DNA from: JBHIKY01 sp042139015
Lineage (GTDB): Bacteria > Bacillota > Bacilli > Bacillales > Marinococcaceae
Assembly: GCF_042139015.1 (NCBI RefSeq)
Contig: NZ_JBHIKY010000009.1
Span: forward strand, 132,971-196,970
Reading direction: 5' to 3'
Length of the DNA: 64,000 nucleotides
The position numbers were made by a program, and so were the translations under genes. Below the pieces are notes generated by a model. That model did no database searches. It saw only the letters and a program-made list of their open reading frames with translations, and was not told the origin of the DNA. This document shows, one piece after another, positions 1 through 8,532 of the stretch. Numbering within the stretch: the stretch's first letter is position 1; each line of letters opens with the position of its first letter.

Positions 1-55
1 TATTTTCCTCGTCTTTCCCGAACATTTCTCTTGCTTTCGTATAGAGAATTGTCAA
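1..55 (-). CDS. 5' end of an unidentified gene leaving the left edge
   Basis: Read on the minus strand, an AAGGAGGG ribosome-binding site (complement of 63-70) stands 7-8 bases before a TTG codon at 55. The frame stays open to the edge and begins MTILYTKAREMFGKDEEN. An ATG at 59 in another frame is also open but lies too close to the binding site. Only about 18 codons are visible, so the product cannot be named. The gene is divergent from the LacI regulator at 366. Confidence 0.5.
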   Translation of the reverse strand, partial: MTILYTKAREMFGKDEEN

Positions 56-275
56 CCATATTCCCTCCTTTCTTAGACTGATATAAAAGCCATTCCCGCT
101 GGGTAATTAACTAAAACTTCCAATTGACCAAAAGCTTTAGCGATTTGATAAAAATTTACTAAATAATAACTAGTAATATATATCGTTAGGGTGATAAAAC
201 CATCATAATCAACGTTTTTACTTGCTTTTTAATGTGATAATAACATATATTAAGTAAACTTTATGAAATATAGTG
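56..275. other. AT-rich divergent intergenic region
   Basis: This is the left part of the 310-base divergent region before the LacI gene at 366. It holds the ribosome-binding site of the leftward gene (63-70). It also has several TTTACTAAA and TTAAGTAAA-like AT-rich motifs (about 146-180 and 249-257) that resemble the TTAGTTAA motif further right. No gene or terminator was seen. Confidence 0.4.
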
Positions 276-311
276 TTGTAAGCGCTTCATAAATATGATA
301 ACTTAGTTAAT
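276..311 (+). promoter_or_regulatory. cre/LacI-like dyad plus conserved TATGATAAYTTAGTTAAY box
   Basis: TTGTAAGCGCTTCATA (276-291) resembles a LacI/GalR-family or CcpA operator with the central GCGC, with one deviation from the relaxed cre consensus. Eighteen bases after its start lies TATGATAACTTAGTTAAT (294-311). The same two elements with the same 18-base offset occur before the paralogous regulator at 7326. Conservation before two homologous genes supports a regulatory role, probably autoregulation or catabolite control. Which protein binds is inference. Confidence 0.55.
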
Positions 312-365
312 ATAAAGTAAATATTAAGTAAATATCTGAAAATTGTACAGCGAGGAGCATTCACT

Positions 366-1406
366 ATGGCAACGATAAAGGATATTGCCAGCCGCGCTAA
401 AGTGTCGAGTGCGACGGTTTCCAGAGTGTTAAATAAAGATACATCGCTGTCTGTCGGGAGTGAAACGCGTAAACGAATTCTTGAAGAAGCGAAAAAGCTT
501 GATTACAAAACAGTCAAGAAAAGAAGAAGTGAACGTTTACAGACCACTGACCAGACTGAGCAGAAAATCGGAGTCCTTATTTTACAATCTCAGGAAGAAG
601 AAATGAATGATCCGTATTTCCTTCCCATACGCCAGGGTGTAGAAAAGGAGTTTGCGAATCAGGGAGCGGTTCAGCCTCAGTTAATCTGGTTTAATAAGGA
701 AGATATTCAGCAGTCCCTGTCTAAATTTGATGCGATTCTTGTTATTGGAGGAATCAGTGCCGAGAATCTCACCAGTGTAAGCGAACAGAATATCCCGGTC
801 GTTTTTATTAATAAATCCCCGGATGAAAGTGAGTTTGATTCTGTGGTGGTGGATTTTGAACGTGCCACAAATCTTGCCCTGGATCATTTATTACAAAACA
901 ATATCCGCAGTATTGGCTACATTGCCGGCAGGGAATTTGAGCATTTTACAAATCGAAAGGTAGAGGTGGAAGACCCGAGGCGGACCACCTTTGAAAAGAG
1001 ACTAAAGAAAGAGGGAGTATTTAATCCGGATCATGTATGGCTTGGAATGTATTCTTTTTCGGATGGATACGAGCTGATGAAAGAAGCAATAAATGCAGGA
1101 GATCTGCCGGAAGCTTATTTTATTGGAAGTGATCCAATGGCGATAGGAGCTTTGCGGGCGCTTAGAGAAGCCGGTCTCCGGGTGCCGGAGGATGTGGCGG
1201 TCATCGGATTCGATGATGTGGAAATGGCTGCTTTTACAAGTCCGCCACTTACAACGGTAAGTATCCCAACCGAAGAGATGGGACGGACCGGTGTGAGACT
1301 GTTAATGGAACGATTGAAAGGTAGAAAAATTCCACTCAAGGTAATTGTTCCTACACATTTGAAAATACGCGAAAGCTGTGGGGTGAAACGAAATATGTCA
1401 CCATAG
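366..1406 (+). CDS. LacI/GalR-family transcriptional regulator
   Basis: A 346-residue cytoplasmic DNA-binding protein. The N-terminal LacI helix-turn-helix (residues 2-50) includes ATIKDIASRAKVSSATVSRV and is followed by a hinge helix and a periplasmic-binding-protein-like sensor domain (about 65-335) with VIGFDDVEMAAFTSPPLTTV. GAGGAG at 351-356 fits the ATG at 366. It precedes an ABC importer and a GH36 alpha-galactosidase, so it most likely represses them and is relieved by an alpha-galactoside or galactose; the inducer is inferred. It is very similar along its whole length to the regulator at 7326, of identical length, which points to gene duplication. Confidence 0.92.
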   Translation: MATIKDIASRAKVSSATVSRVLNKDTSLSVGSETRKRILEEAKKLDYKTVKKRRSERLQTTDQTEQKIGVLILQSQEEEMNDPYFLPIRQGVEKEFANQGAVQPQLIWFNKEDIQQSLSKFDAILVIGGISAENLTSVSEQNIPVVFINKSPDESEFDSVVVDFERATNLALDHLLQNNIRSIGYIAGREFEHFTNRKVEVEDPRRTTFEKRLKKEGVFNPDHVWLGMYSFSDGYELMKEAINAGDLPEAYFIGSDPMAIGALRALREAGLRVPEDVAVIGFDDVEMAAFTSPPLTTVSIPTEEMGRTGVRLLMERLKGRKIPLKVIVPTHLKIRESCGVKRNMSP

Positions 1407-1506
1407 TTCAGCTTTATTCCAGTGGGGAGGGATTTAAAGAGAGAAGGATATATCACGTCGGCCGGCCATGGTAATAGTTCTGTATAAATAGTGGGAGGTA
1501 GAAAAG

Positions 1507-2814
1507 ATGAGAAGCTTTAAAAAAAGTGCAGCAGCGGTGCTTGGGTTATCGTTAATGGCAGCAGGGTGCTCTAATTCATCCTCGGGTGGATCTGGAGATT
1601 CGACAGAATTATCAATATTTTCAACCATTACAACGGAAAGTGAAAAACAAGCTTTGGAAGAACTGATTGAAAAGTTTGAAGAAGAAAATGAAGGAATACA
1701 AATTGATATGAACTTTCCCGGACCGGATTATGAAAGCTTAATGCGTACGAAAATGGCTGCAAACGACATGCCGGACTTATTTGATACCCACGGCTGGGCA
1801 AAAACACGCTACAAGGATTATGTTGCGGATTTAAGTGAAGAAGAATGGTCCGGAAATATTGACGAAGCAATGGATCCGGTACTCCGTGATGAGGAAGGTA
1901 AACTATATGCTATGCCATTGAATCAGGCGAAGGATGGAATCAGTTACAATGCCACCCTGCTTGAAGAGTACGGCATTGAACCTCCGGAAACCTTTGCGGA
2001 ATTTGAAGAAGCGCTTGCGACGATCGAGGAGAAGGGCAAAGGGGAAGTGACGCCATTGTGGATGACTGCTGATGAAGCAGGTTCTATCCAGCAATATTTT
2101 GATCAAATGGCAACGCCTTTGCTTGTCACTGATGAAGAAAATAACCATGAAGAATCACTTATGGACGGTACTTTTGACTGGTCCAATTACACCCTGCTTC
2201 CCGAAAAACTGAAGGAATTCCAGGAAAAAGGTTATTTAAATGAAGATTTATTAACTGCCGGTGGGGATCAGGCTACAAGTTTGATGGCACAGAACCAAAT
2301 TGGTTTTATTTTTGCAAGCGGCGCGTTCGGTGCAGATGTTACTAAGCTCGCTGAAGATGTGAAGGTAGGGTTAATACCTGTTCCTGCCGTACATGAAGGA
2401 GATGATCCTAGCTGGATTGGCGGAGAGCGGCACACGCTGGCGTTGAATGAAGAGTCTGAGAATCCGGAGGAAGCAAAAGCATTCCTTGAATTTATGGCAG
2501 AAGAGGAAAATGCAAAAGCGATAGCTGAAGCTACTTCTCTTCCATCAGCCTTTCAGGAAGTAGAATCGGAAAATTATTATTCGGAATATTTTGATGCTTA
2601 TGCGGAGATTGAAGTAGAGCCATATTTTGACCGCGTCTACCTCCCGAGCGGAATGTGGGACGTATTCAAGACAACTGGGGAAGAGCTTCTTTCTAACACA
2701 TTAACGCCAAATCAAGTGTCTACAGAAATGGAATCTGAGTATCTGCGTCTGAGAGAAGAGGTAGGGGTGGAAGAAGGCGAAAGTATTGAGGAAGCAGAAG
2801 AGCCGGAGGAATAA
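1507..2814 (+). CDS. ABC sugar-binding lipoprotein (family 1 solute-binding)
   Basis: A 435-residue extracellular solute-binding lipoprotein. It has a short basic N-terminus, a hydrophobic stretch and a lipobox ending MAAGC (Cys about 21), then a Ser/Gly-rich linker and a family 1 binding fold. The mature part is very acidic and ends in a Glu-rich tail. GGGAGG lies just upstream of the ATG. It should deliver an oligosaccharide, probably an alpha-galactoside judging by the downstream GH36 gene, to the permeases at 2894 and 3820. It is not closely similar to the binding protein at 8533, although the two modules share near-duplicate regulators. Confidence 0.9.
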   Translation: MRSFKKSAAAVLGLSLMAAGCSNSSSGGSGDSTELSIFSTITTESEKQALEELIEKFEEENEGIQIDMNFPGPDYESLMRTKMAANDMPDLFDTHGWAKTRYKDYVADLSEEEWSGNIDEAMDPVLRDEEGKLYAMPLNQAKDGISYNATLLEEYGIEPPETFAEFEEALATIEEKGKGEVTPLWMTADEAGSIQQYFDQMATPLLVTDEENNHEESLMDGTFDWSNYTLLPEKLKEFQEKGYLNEDLLTAGGDQATSLMAQNQIGFIFASGAFGADVTKLAEDVKVGLIPVPAVHEGDDPSWIGGERHTLALNEESENPEEAKAFLEFMAEEENAKAIAEATSLPSAFQEVESENYYSEYFDAYAEIEVEPYFDRVYLPSGMWDVFKTTGEELLSNTLTPNQVSTEMESEYLRLREEVGVEEGESIEEAEEPEE

Positions 2815-2834
2815 TCAGAGGGTGAGAGGATTAT

Positions 2835-2859
2835 GACAGGGAGCTGTATGCTTCCTGTC
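2835..2859 (+). other. Hairpin between binding protein and permease genes
   Basis: GACAGGGAGC pairs with GCTTCCTGTC around a five-base loop. No T-run follows, so it is more likely an mRNA-stabilising or partial attenuator hairpin than a terminator. It would favour more binding protein than permease. Confidence 0.5.
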
Positions 2860-2893
2860 TATCCACTACCTAAGAATGTCAGGAGTTGAAAGC

Positions 2894-3820
2894 ATGAGTG
2901 AGCTTGCGAAGGCGAGAAATAGTCTTAATGCTGAGAAAACAATGAAGAAAAAGCGGAACAAAGAATCATCACTCTGGATTATGTATGTCCCTGCTCTCAT
3001 TTTAGTATTTACGTTTGTCTTATATCCGTTTATGAACGGCGTTCGCATTTCTTTCACGGACTGGGATGGTTTTTCGCAGACGAAAAACTTTGTAGGGATA
3101 GAACAGTATACAAGAATGCTGACAGATCCGACCACCTGGCTGGTCGTTAAAAACACCTTATTGTATGGATTGGGAAGCACCATTTTCCAAAATGCGATAG
3201 GGCTTGTGTATGCATTGATATTAAATCAAAGCATCAAAATGAGAGGCCTTGTGCGGACGATCATTTACTTGCCTGTTATTATCAGCCCGTTAATTATGGG
3301 ATATCTCTGGTACTTTTTCTTCGCCTATCAGGACGGAGCTTTAAATGACTTGATCATGGCACTCGGATTTGAACAGATCAATGCTTTGAACAATCCAGAC
3401 TTAAATCCATGGATTATCGTGTTTGTGAACACCTATCAATTTGTCGGAATTGCCATGATTATTTACCTGGCGGGACTGCAGAGCATATCAAAAGATTTTT
3501 ACGAAGCATCGACCATTGACGGAGCCTCTTCGTTTCAGCAATTCAAGAAAATTACACTGCCGCTGTTAATGCCGTCCATCACGATAAACATGGTCATCAA
3601 TATTATTGGCGGGCTTAAGTTGTTTGACGTCATTATCGCCTTGACCGGCGGCGGTCCGGGAAATGCTTCTCAGTCGATGTCCACTTTTATGTACACTTTA
3701 TATTTTGACCGTCAGGATGCCGGCTACGCGGCAACACAAGGAAACCTGATGCTTGTTATTATCTTAATATTGAGCCTGGCCGCGCTCGTTTACTTCAGAA
3801 GTAAGGAGGTTGAGGCGTAA
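2894..3820 (+). CDS. ABC sugar transporter permease (MalF-type)
   Basis: A 308-residue inner membrane permease of the binding-protein-dependent sugar class. A basic, polar N-terminal tail precedes about six hydrophobic segments. The cytoplasmic EAA loop reads YEASTIDGASSFQQFKKI and contacts the ATPase. I chose the ATG at 2894 because AGGAG at 2881-2885 is ideally placed; an upstream in-frame start at 2876 lacks a good site. The stop overlaps the next gene (TAATG), which implies translational coupling. No ATPase gene accompanies the pair. Confidence 0.9.
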   Translation: MSELAKARNSLNAEKTMKKKRNKESSLWIMYVPALILVFTFVLYPFMNGVRISFTDWDGFSQTKNFVGIEQYTRMLTDPTTWLVVKNTLLYGLGSTIFQNAIGLVYALILNQSIKMRGLVRTIIYLPVIISPLIMGYLWYFFFAYQDGALNDLIMALGFEQINALNNPDLNPWIIVFVNTYQFVGIAMIIYLAGLQSISKDFYEASTIDGASSFQQFKKITLPLLMPSITINMVINIIGGLKLFDVIIALTGGGPGNASQSMSTFMYTLYFDRQDAGYAATQGNLMLVIILILSLAALVYFRSKEVEA

Positions 3821-4647
3821 TGCAGACCGGATCAATGAAGAAAAATGTACTGACAGGCCTGGCCCTGTTAATCAGTTTGTTTCACCTCATTCCTTTTTAC
3901 ATCTTGTTCACAACCGCCTTCAAGGAATTGGGAGACTTTTCTTCCAAATGGGCGCTGCCTTCGGAGTTTTCGCTCGAAAACTTCAGCATGGCATGGGAGC
4001 GGGCAGAGCTTGGCAGCGCCTTTATAAACACCACGATCATTACAGTATTTTCAGCGGTACTGCTTATCATTATTGGTTCTATGAGTGCCTACCCGCTTGC
4101 ACGTCGAATGACGAAATTAAATAATTTTGTGTACATGCTGTTTCTGGCGATTATGGTCGTGCCGCCTCTTACTGTATTAGTGCCGTTATATCAGATGGTC
4201 GTTGACTGGGGCCTGATGAATACCCATCTGATTGCGATTTTAAATAATGTTACTGCGTTTTTGCCGCTTACCATTTTTCTATATGCCGGATTTATCCGTT
4301 CAACAGTGCCTAAGGAGCTCGAAGAAGCGGCGCGGATTGATGGGGCAAGCACTGTCGGCATCTTTTTCCGTATCGTATTTCCTTTGCTGCAGCCGATCAC
4401 GGCTACGGTGCTGATCATTTCCTGCGTATTTATTTGGAATGATTATCAATTTGCGATCTTTTTCCTTCAGGATGCCGATGTACGCACATTAACAGTCGCT
4501 TTATCCAGCTTCTTTGGGGAAAATACAAGCAATCTGAACCTTGTTGCAGCGGCGGCTTTAATGGCAATGCTGCCGATGGTTATACTATTTCTATTTTTAC
4601 AAAAATATTTCATCGCCGGGCTTACGTCAGGCTCGACAAAAGGATAA
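3820..4647 (+). CDS. ABC sugar transporter permease (MalG-type)
   Basis: A 275-residue permease with about six membrane segments and the EAA loop LEEAARIDGASTVG. It ends in the FIAGLTSGSTKG-type C-terminus usual for MalG-like proteins. AAGGAGGT at 3802-3809 serves the ATG at 3820, which overlaps the stop of the partner permease. It forms the membrane channel with that partner, and the alpha-galactosidase gene follows 18 bases later in the same operon. Confidence 0.9.
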   Translation: MQTGSMKKNVLTGLALLISLFHLIPFYILFTTAFKELGDFSSKWALPSEFSLENFSMAWERAELGSAFINTTIITVFSAVLLIIIGSMSAYPLARRMTKLNNFVYMLFLAIMVVPPLTVLVPLYQMVVDWGLMNTHLIAILNNVTAFLPLTIFLYAGFIRSTVPKELEEAARIDGASTVGIFFRIVFPLLQPITATVLIISCVFIWNDYQFAIFFLQDADVRTLTVALSSFFGENTSNLNLVAAAALMAMLPMVILFLFLQKYFIAGLTSGSTKG

Positions 4648-4665
4648 AAAGCGGGAGGATCCTCA

Positions 4666-6867
4666 ATGCCTATTCATTACAATCAAACTGCTCAGGAATT
4701 TCATTTACAGACGGGACAAACGAGTTATATATTCACGGTTTTAAAAAATAACCAGCTCGGCCACCTTTATTATGGAAAGAAAATCCGGCACCGTGATGAT
4801 TTTTCCCGAATGCTTCTCATAGATAGTCGTTCAAATACCACCTCCGTTTTTGAAGGTGAGCTTGAGTTTTCACTTGAATTAATTAAACAGGAATATCCTT
4901 CCTATGGAACGACAGATTTCCGGGATCCCGCCTTTCAAATTACGCAGGAAAACGGCAGCAGAATATCAGGATTTGAATATCATAATCACAAGGTAGTAAA
5001 AGGAAAACCTTTGATTCATCCTATGCCCGCAGCATACGCAGAAGAGGAGGATGCTGTTACACTTGAAGTTATTCTGCGCGATCCTGTAACTCACGTAGAG
5101 CTTATTCTTTCTTATTCTGTCTTTGAACAAGAGAATGTTATTACCCGTCATGTGCGCTTTATTAACCGCGGGGATGAATCAATTTGTATTAATCGTGCGA
5201 TGAGCCTGAGCGTAGATTTTCCCGATGCAGATTATGAAATGGTGCAACTGTCAGGCTCATGGGCGAGAGAGAGGCATGTGGAGGCGCGACAGCTGAGGAC
5301 AGGTGTGCAGAGTATTTCGAGCGCGCGCGGAATCAGTGGTGCTCAGCACAATCCATTCCTGGCATTGAAGCGGCCGGAAACAACAGAACAGCAGGGAGAG
5401 GTTTACGGATTCAGCTTTGTTTACAGCGGCAATTTTCTCGCCCAGGCGGAAGTCGACCATTATGATGTTACAAGAGTGATCATGGGCTTAAATCCTTTTG
5501 ATTTTCGGTGGGTTCTTGAAAGTGGAGAGGAATTTCAAACCCCTGAGGTGGTGATGGTCCGTTCTGATGACGGTCTGAATGGGATGAGCCAGATTTTTCA
5601 CCGCTTGTTTCAGAATCATCTGGTGCGGGGATTCTGGAAGGACAAGGAACGTCCGGTGCTCATGAACAACTGGGAAGGAACGTATTTTGATTTCAATGAA
5701 GAAAAAATACTTCAGATGGCTGAAGCGGCTAAAAAGGTCGGAGTCGAACTGTTTGTACTCGACGATGGCTGGTTCGGCAAACGCGATGATGATACAACTT
5801 CACTTGGTGACTGGTTTGTTGATAAAGAAAAGCTTCCTAATGGAATTACCGGACTGGCAGAAAAGGTGAATGATCTCGGTCTTGATTTTGGCCTTTGGTT
5901 CGAACCGGAAATGATATCAAAAATCAGCCGCTTGTATGATGAACATCCTGACTGGCTTCTTCAAGTTCCGGACCGGCGGCTGTCACACGGAAGACATCAA
6001 TTTATTCTTGATTTTTCCCGCAGAGAAGTTGTCGATTATATTTTTTCGATGATGGCGGAAATTTTGCGGGAGGCTCCGATAACATATGTAAAATGGGATA
6101 TGAACCGGGCGATGACCGAAATAGGCTCCCTCGCACTTCCGCATGATAGGCAGCAGGAAACGGCGCACCGCTATGTGATGGGTGTTTATGATCTATACGA
6201 CAGGCTGACTTCCGAGTTTCCAAGGGTATTGTTTGAATCGTGTGCAAGCGGAGGCTGCCGTTTTGATCCGGGTATGCTTTATTACGCACCGCAGACGTGG
6301 ACGAGCGATAATACTGATGCGGTAGAACGTTTGAAAATTCAATACGGCACCTCGATGGTATATCCATTAAGTACGATGGGCGCACACGTTTCGGAGGTGC
6401 CAAATCATCAGGTGAATCGTGTAACTAGCCTAAAAACCCGGGCGAATGTGGCTTACTTCGGCATGTTTGGGTACGAGCTTGATATTACGACCATGACTCA
6501 GGAGGAGCTCGACTGCATCAGCAGCCAGGTTGCTTTCTATAAAGAGAATCGCGGTCTTGTTCAAAGAGGAACATTTTATCGGATCGAAAGTCCATTTGAA
6601 GGAAATGTTACGAGCTGGAATATTGTCTCAAAGGATCAGGCAGAGGTGCTTGTCGGCCGCTATCTCACACTTGCCCGGGCAAATGACGGGTATCACCGTT
6701 TAAAGCTGAAAGGACTTGATGAAACCCGTTTGTACCGGATTGAAGGCTATCGAGATGCGTTTTATGGTGATGAACTGATGAATGCGGGGCTGCTCGTGGA
6801 AAACTATCTTCCCGTCCAGGGTGACTTTGAATCTCTCGTATTGAAATTAATTCAAGTGAAAGAATGA
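4666..6867 (+). CDS. Alpha-galactosidase, GH36
   Basis: A 733-residue cytoplasmic glycoside hydrolase, the usual length for bacterial GH36 enzymes. It hydrolyses terminal alpha-1,6-galactose from melibiose, raffinose or stachyose. An N-terminal beta-sandwich (about 1-320) precedes the TIM barrel. The barrel carries VLDDGWFG, the nucleophile motif YVKWDMNR (about residue 475), ESCASGGCRFD, and the acid/base region WTSDNTDA (about 545). There is no signal peptide, so the substrate must be imported, fitting the upstream ABC genes. The start uses GGGAGG at about 4653. A terminator follows. The exact substrate is inferred. Confidence 0.93.
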   Translation: MPIHYNQTAQEFHLQTGQTSYIFTVLKNNQLGHLYYGKKIRHRDDFSRMLLIDSRSNTTSVFEGELEFSLELIKQEYPSYGTTDFRDPAFQITQENGSRISGFEYHNHKVVKGKPLIHPMPAAYAEEEDAVTLEVILRDPVTHVELILSYSVFEQENVITRHVRFINRGDESICINRAMSLSVDFPDADYEMVQLSGSWARERHVEARQLRTGVQSISSARGISGAQHNPFLALKRPETTEQQGEVYGFSFVYSGNFLAQAEVDHYDVTRVIMGLNPFDFRWVLESGEEFQTPEVVMVRSDDGLNGMSQIFHRLFQNHLVRGFWKDKERPVLMNNWEGTYFDFNEEKILQMAEAAKKVGVELFVLDDGWFGKRDDDTTSLGDWFVDKEKLPNGITGLAEKVNDLGLDFGLWFEPEMISKISRLYDEHPDWLLQVPDRRLSHGRHQFILDFSRREVVDYIFSMMAEILREAPITYVKWDMNRAMTEIGSLALPHDRQQETAHRYVMGVYDLYDRLTSEFPRVLFESCASGGCRFDPGMLYYAPQTWTSDNTDAVERLKIQYGTSMVYPLSTMGAHVSEVPNHQVNRVTSLKTRANVAYFGMFGYELDITTMTQEELDCISSQVAFYKENRGLVQRGTFYRIESPFEGNVTSWNIVSKDQAEVLVGRYLTLARANDGYHRLKLKGLDETRLYRIEGYRDAFYGDELMNAGLLVENYLPVQGDFESLVLKLIQVKE

Positions 6868-6874
6868 CCGTACG

Positions 6875-6905
6875 AAAGCTGGCATATTTATGTGTCAGCT
6901 TTTTT
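6875..6905 (+). terminator. Rho-independent terminator of the first alpha-galactoside operon
   Basis: AAAGCTGGCA pairs with TGTCAGCTTT and is followed by a T-run, directly after the GH36 stop codon. Confidence 0.8.
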
Positions 6906-7237
6906 CGTTGTTATATAGAGGTACCTTCGCACTAATTCTGCTAAAAATACTTCTCTAAAGATAGTTAGATGGTGAATGAAAAGCTTGGGCCGCTTTGCTC
7001 CGGCGACGCATCGCAAACCTAGTTTTTTTACCGCAGGCAAGGCTTCTGAAAAAGTAAAACTACCGACTGGTATTATGTATGATTCCTCCTCTACATGTGT
7101 AGAGAAGTAGATGGTTGATTAGAGCGGACAGGCGAGTTTGCTCAGGGTATTCGTGACTCTAGTTATCTCTGGCAAAAAACCAATATTATTTGGAAATGGA
7201 TTGATTGGGTACATTTAATGATTTATTCTGCTTTCCA
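6906..7237. other. Intergenic stretch without a recognisable gene
   Basis: About 330 bases between the terminator and the regulatory box of the next module. No convincing ORF was seen. A few short GC-richer patches (about 6985-7060 and 7115-7160) could be decayed repeat material, but no relation could be established by eye. Confidence 0.4.
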
Positions 7238-7273
7238 TTGAAAGCGTTTTAATATTATGATAATTTAGTTAAC
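7238..7273 (+). promoter_or_regulatory. Second copy of the cre-like dyad plus TATGATAAYTTAGTTAAY box
   Basis: TTGAAAGCGTTTTAAT (7238-7253) is followed, 18 bases from its start, by TATGATAATTTAGTTAAC (7256-7273). Sequence and spacing match the element at 276-311. Immediately downstream the right half forms a dyad TTTAGT...ACTAAA (7263-7282). Confidence 0.55.
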
Positions 7274-7325
7274 GATTACTAAAAAATTAGGTAAAAATAG
7301 AATCCACTAAAAGGAAGCGGCTAAC

Positions 7326-8366
7326 ATGGCGACGATAAAAGATATTGCGAAAAGGGCAAAGGTTTCCAGTGCTACAGTTTCAAGAGTGTTAAACAAGGAT
7401 TCATCACTTTCAGTAGCCGAGGAAACGAGGAGAAGAATTCTGGAGGAAGCGGAAAAGCTTCATTACAAAACAGTGAAAAAAAGGAGGAGTGAGCGAAAAC
7501 AACAGACGAGTGGACAGGCCCATATAGGAGTACTTATCTTACAGTCCCAGGCGGAGGAAATGAATGATCCTTATTTTCTTCCGATCCGTCATGGAGTGGA
7601 GAAGGAAATTACCATTCAGGGAATGGGGCAGCCTCAATTAATCCGCTTTTCGGATCAAAACTTTCAGCAGTTAATTTCGCAATTGGATGGACTTCTGGTG
7701 ATTGGAGGTATTAATACAGACCACATACAGGAGCTGTCAATGGAAAATATACCAGTCGTTTTTATCAATAGTTCACCGGATGTCGATAGATTTGACTCTG
7801 TCGTGCTTGATTTTGAGAGAGCCACTAATTTAGCTCTAGATCATTTGCTTGAGCATGGTTTGCGAAATATCGGTTATCTTGCCGGAAGAGAATTTGATCA
7901 TTATTCTGATAGAAAAGTAGAAATAGAAGATGTAAGAAAGACTACCTTTGAAAAGCGGCTAAAAAATGAAGGAGTTTTTCAGCCGCAGCACATGTGGCTG
8001 GGCAACTACTCTTTTTCGGATGGGTACGAGTTAATGAAGAAAGCAATAGAAGCTGGACCGCTGCCGGAAGCATTTTTTATAGGAAGTGACCCGATGGCCA
8101 TTGGAGCACTGCGGGCGTTAAAGGAAGCAGATATTCGAGTGCCCGAAGATTTAGCGATTATAGGCTTTGATGATGTAGAAATGGCTGCGTTTAGTAACCC
8201 GCCGCTCACTACGATACGGATTCCTACAGAAGAAATGGGTAAAGCGGGAGTGCGGCTGCTGGTTGAGAGATTGAATGGAAGAACCCTGCCTTTAAAAGTA
8301 ACAGTTCCCACTCAGTTGGTTATTAGAGAAAGCTGCGGTCTTTCGTCCGGCACAGCTGACAACTAA
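7326..8366 (+). CDS. LacI/GalR-family transcriptional regulator (paralogue)
   Basis: A 346-residue regulator, the same length as the protein at 366 and nearly identical to it in the DNA-binding domain (ATIKDIAKRAKVSSATVSRV). The sensor domain has IIGFDDVEMAAFSNPPLTTI. AAGGAAGCGG lies just upstream of the ATG. It precedes a second, unrelated sugar importer. The conserved DNA-binding helix and shared upstream box suggest that both regulators recognise overlapping operators and could cross-regulate; this is inference. The most likely ligand is an alpha-galactoside or galactose. Confidence 0.92.
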   Translation: MATIKDIAKRAKVSSATVSRVLNKDSSLSVAEETRRRILEEAEKLHYKTVKKRRSERKQQTSGQAHIGVLILQSQAEEMNDPYFLPIRHGVEKEITIQGMGQPQLIRFSDQNFQQLISQLDGLLVIGGINTDHIQELSMENIPVVFINSSPDVDRFDSVVLDFERATNLALDHLLEHGLRNIGYLAGREFDHYSDRKVEIEDVRKTTFEKRLKNEGVFQPQHMWLGNYSFSDGYELMKKAIEAGPLPEAFFIGSDPMAIGALRALKEADIRVPEDLAIIGFDDVEMAAFSNPPLTTIRIPTEEMGKAGVRLLVERLNGRTLPLKVTVPTQLVIRESCGLSSGTADN

Positions 8367-8386
8367 GTGCAAAAAGAAGAATCAGG

Positions 8387-8493
8387 AAACGAGTATTAGA
8401 AAAGGGAAGGCTGCCGCCATTTTATCGCGACGGTAATCTTCCATTGATTACTTGCTGGAGAAGTTATCATGAAGTAAAATACTCGTTTTTATT
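8387..8493 (+). other. Candidate three-way-junction RNA / attenuator between regulator and importer
   Basis: A closing stem AAACGAGTATT (8387-8397) with AATACTCGTTT (8478-8488) encloses two further stems. One pairs GGAAG and TGCCG (8405-8416) with CGGTA and CTTCC (8431-8442). The other pairs GATTACTT (8446-8453) with AAGTTATC (8461-8468). A T-rich run follows the closing stem, so the whole could end transcription of the regulator or act as a conditional leader for the binding-protein gene at 8533. The pairing is seen; the function is inference. Confidence 0.45.
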
Positions 8494-8532
8494 TTTCGAA
8501 AAATTGAAAAATCTAAGGGGGAAGATGCCTTC

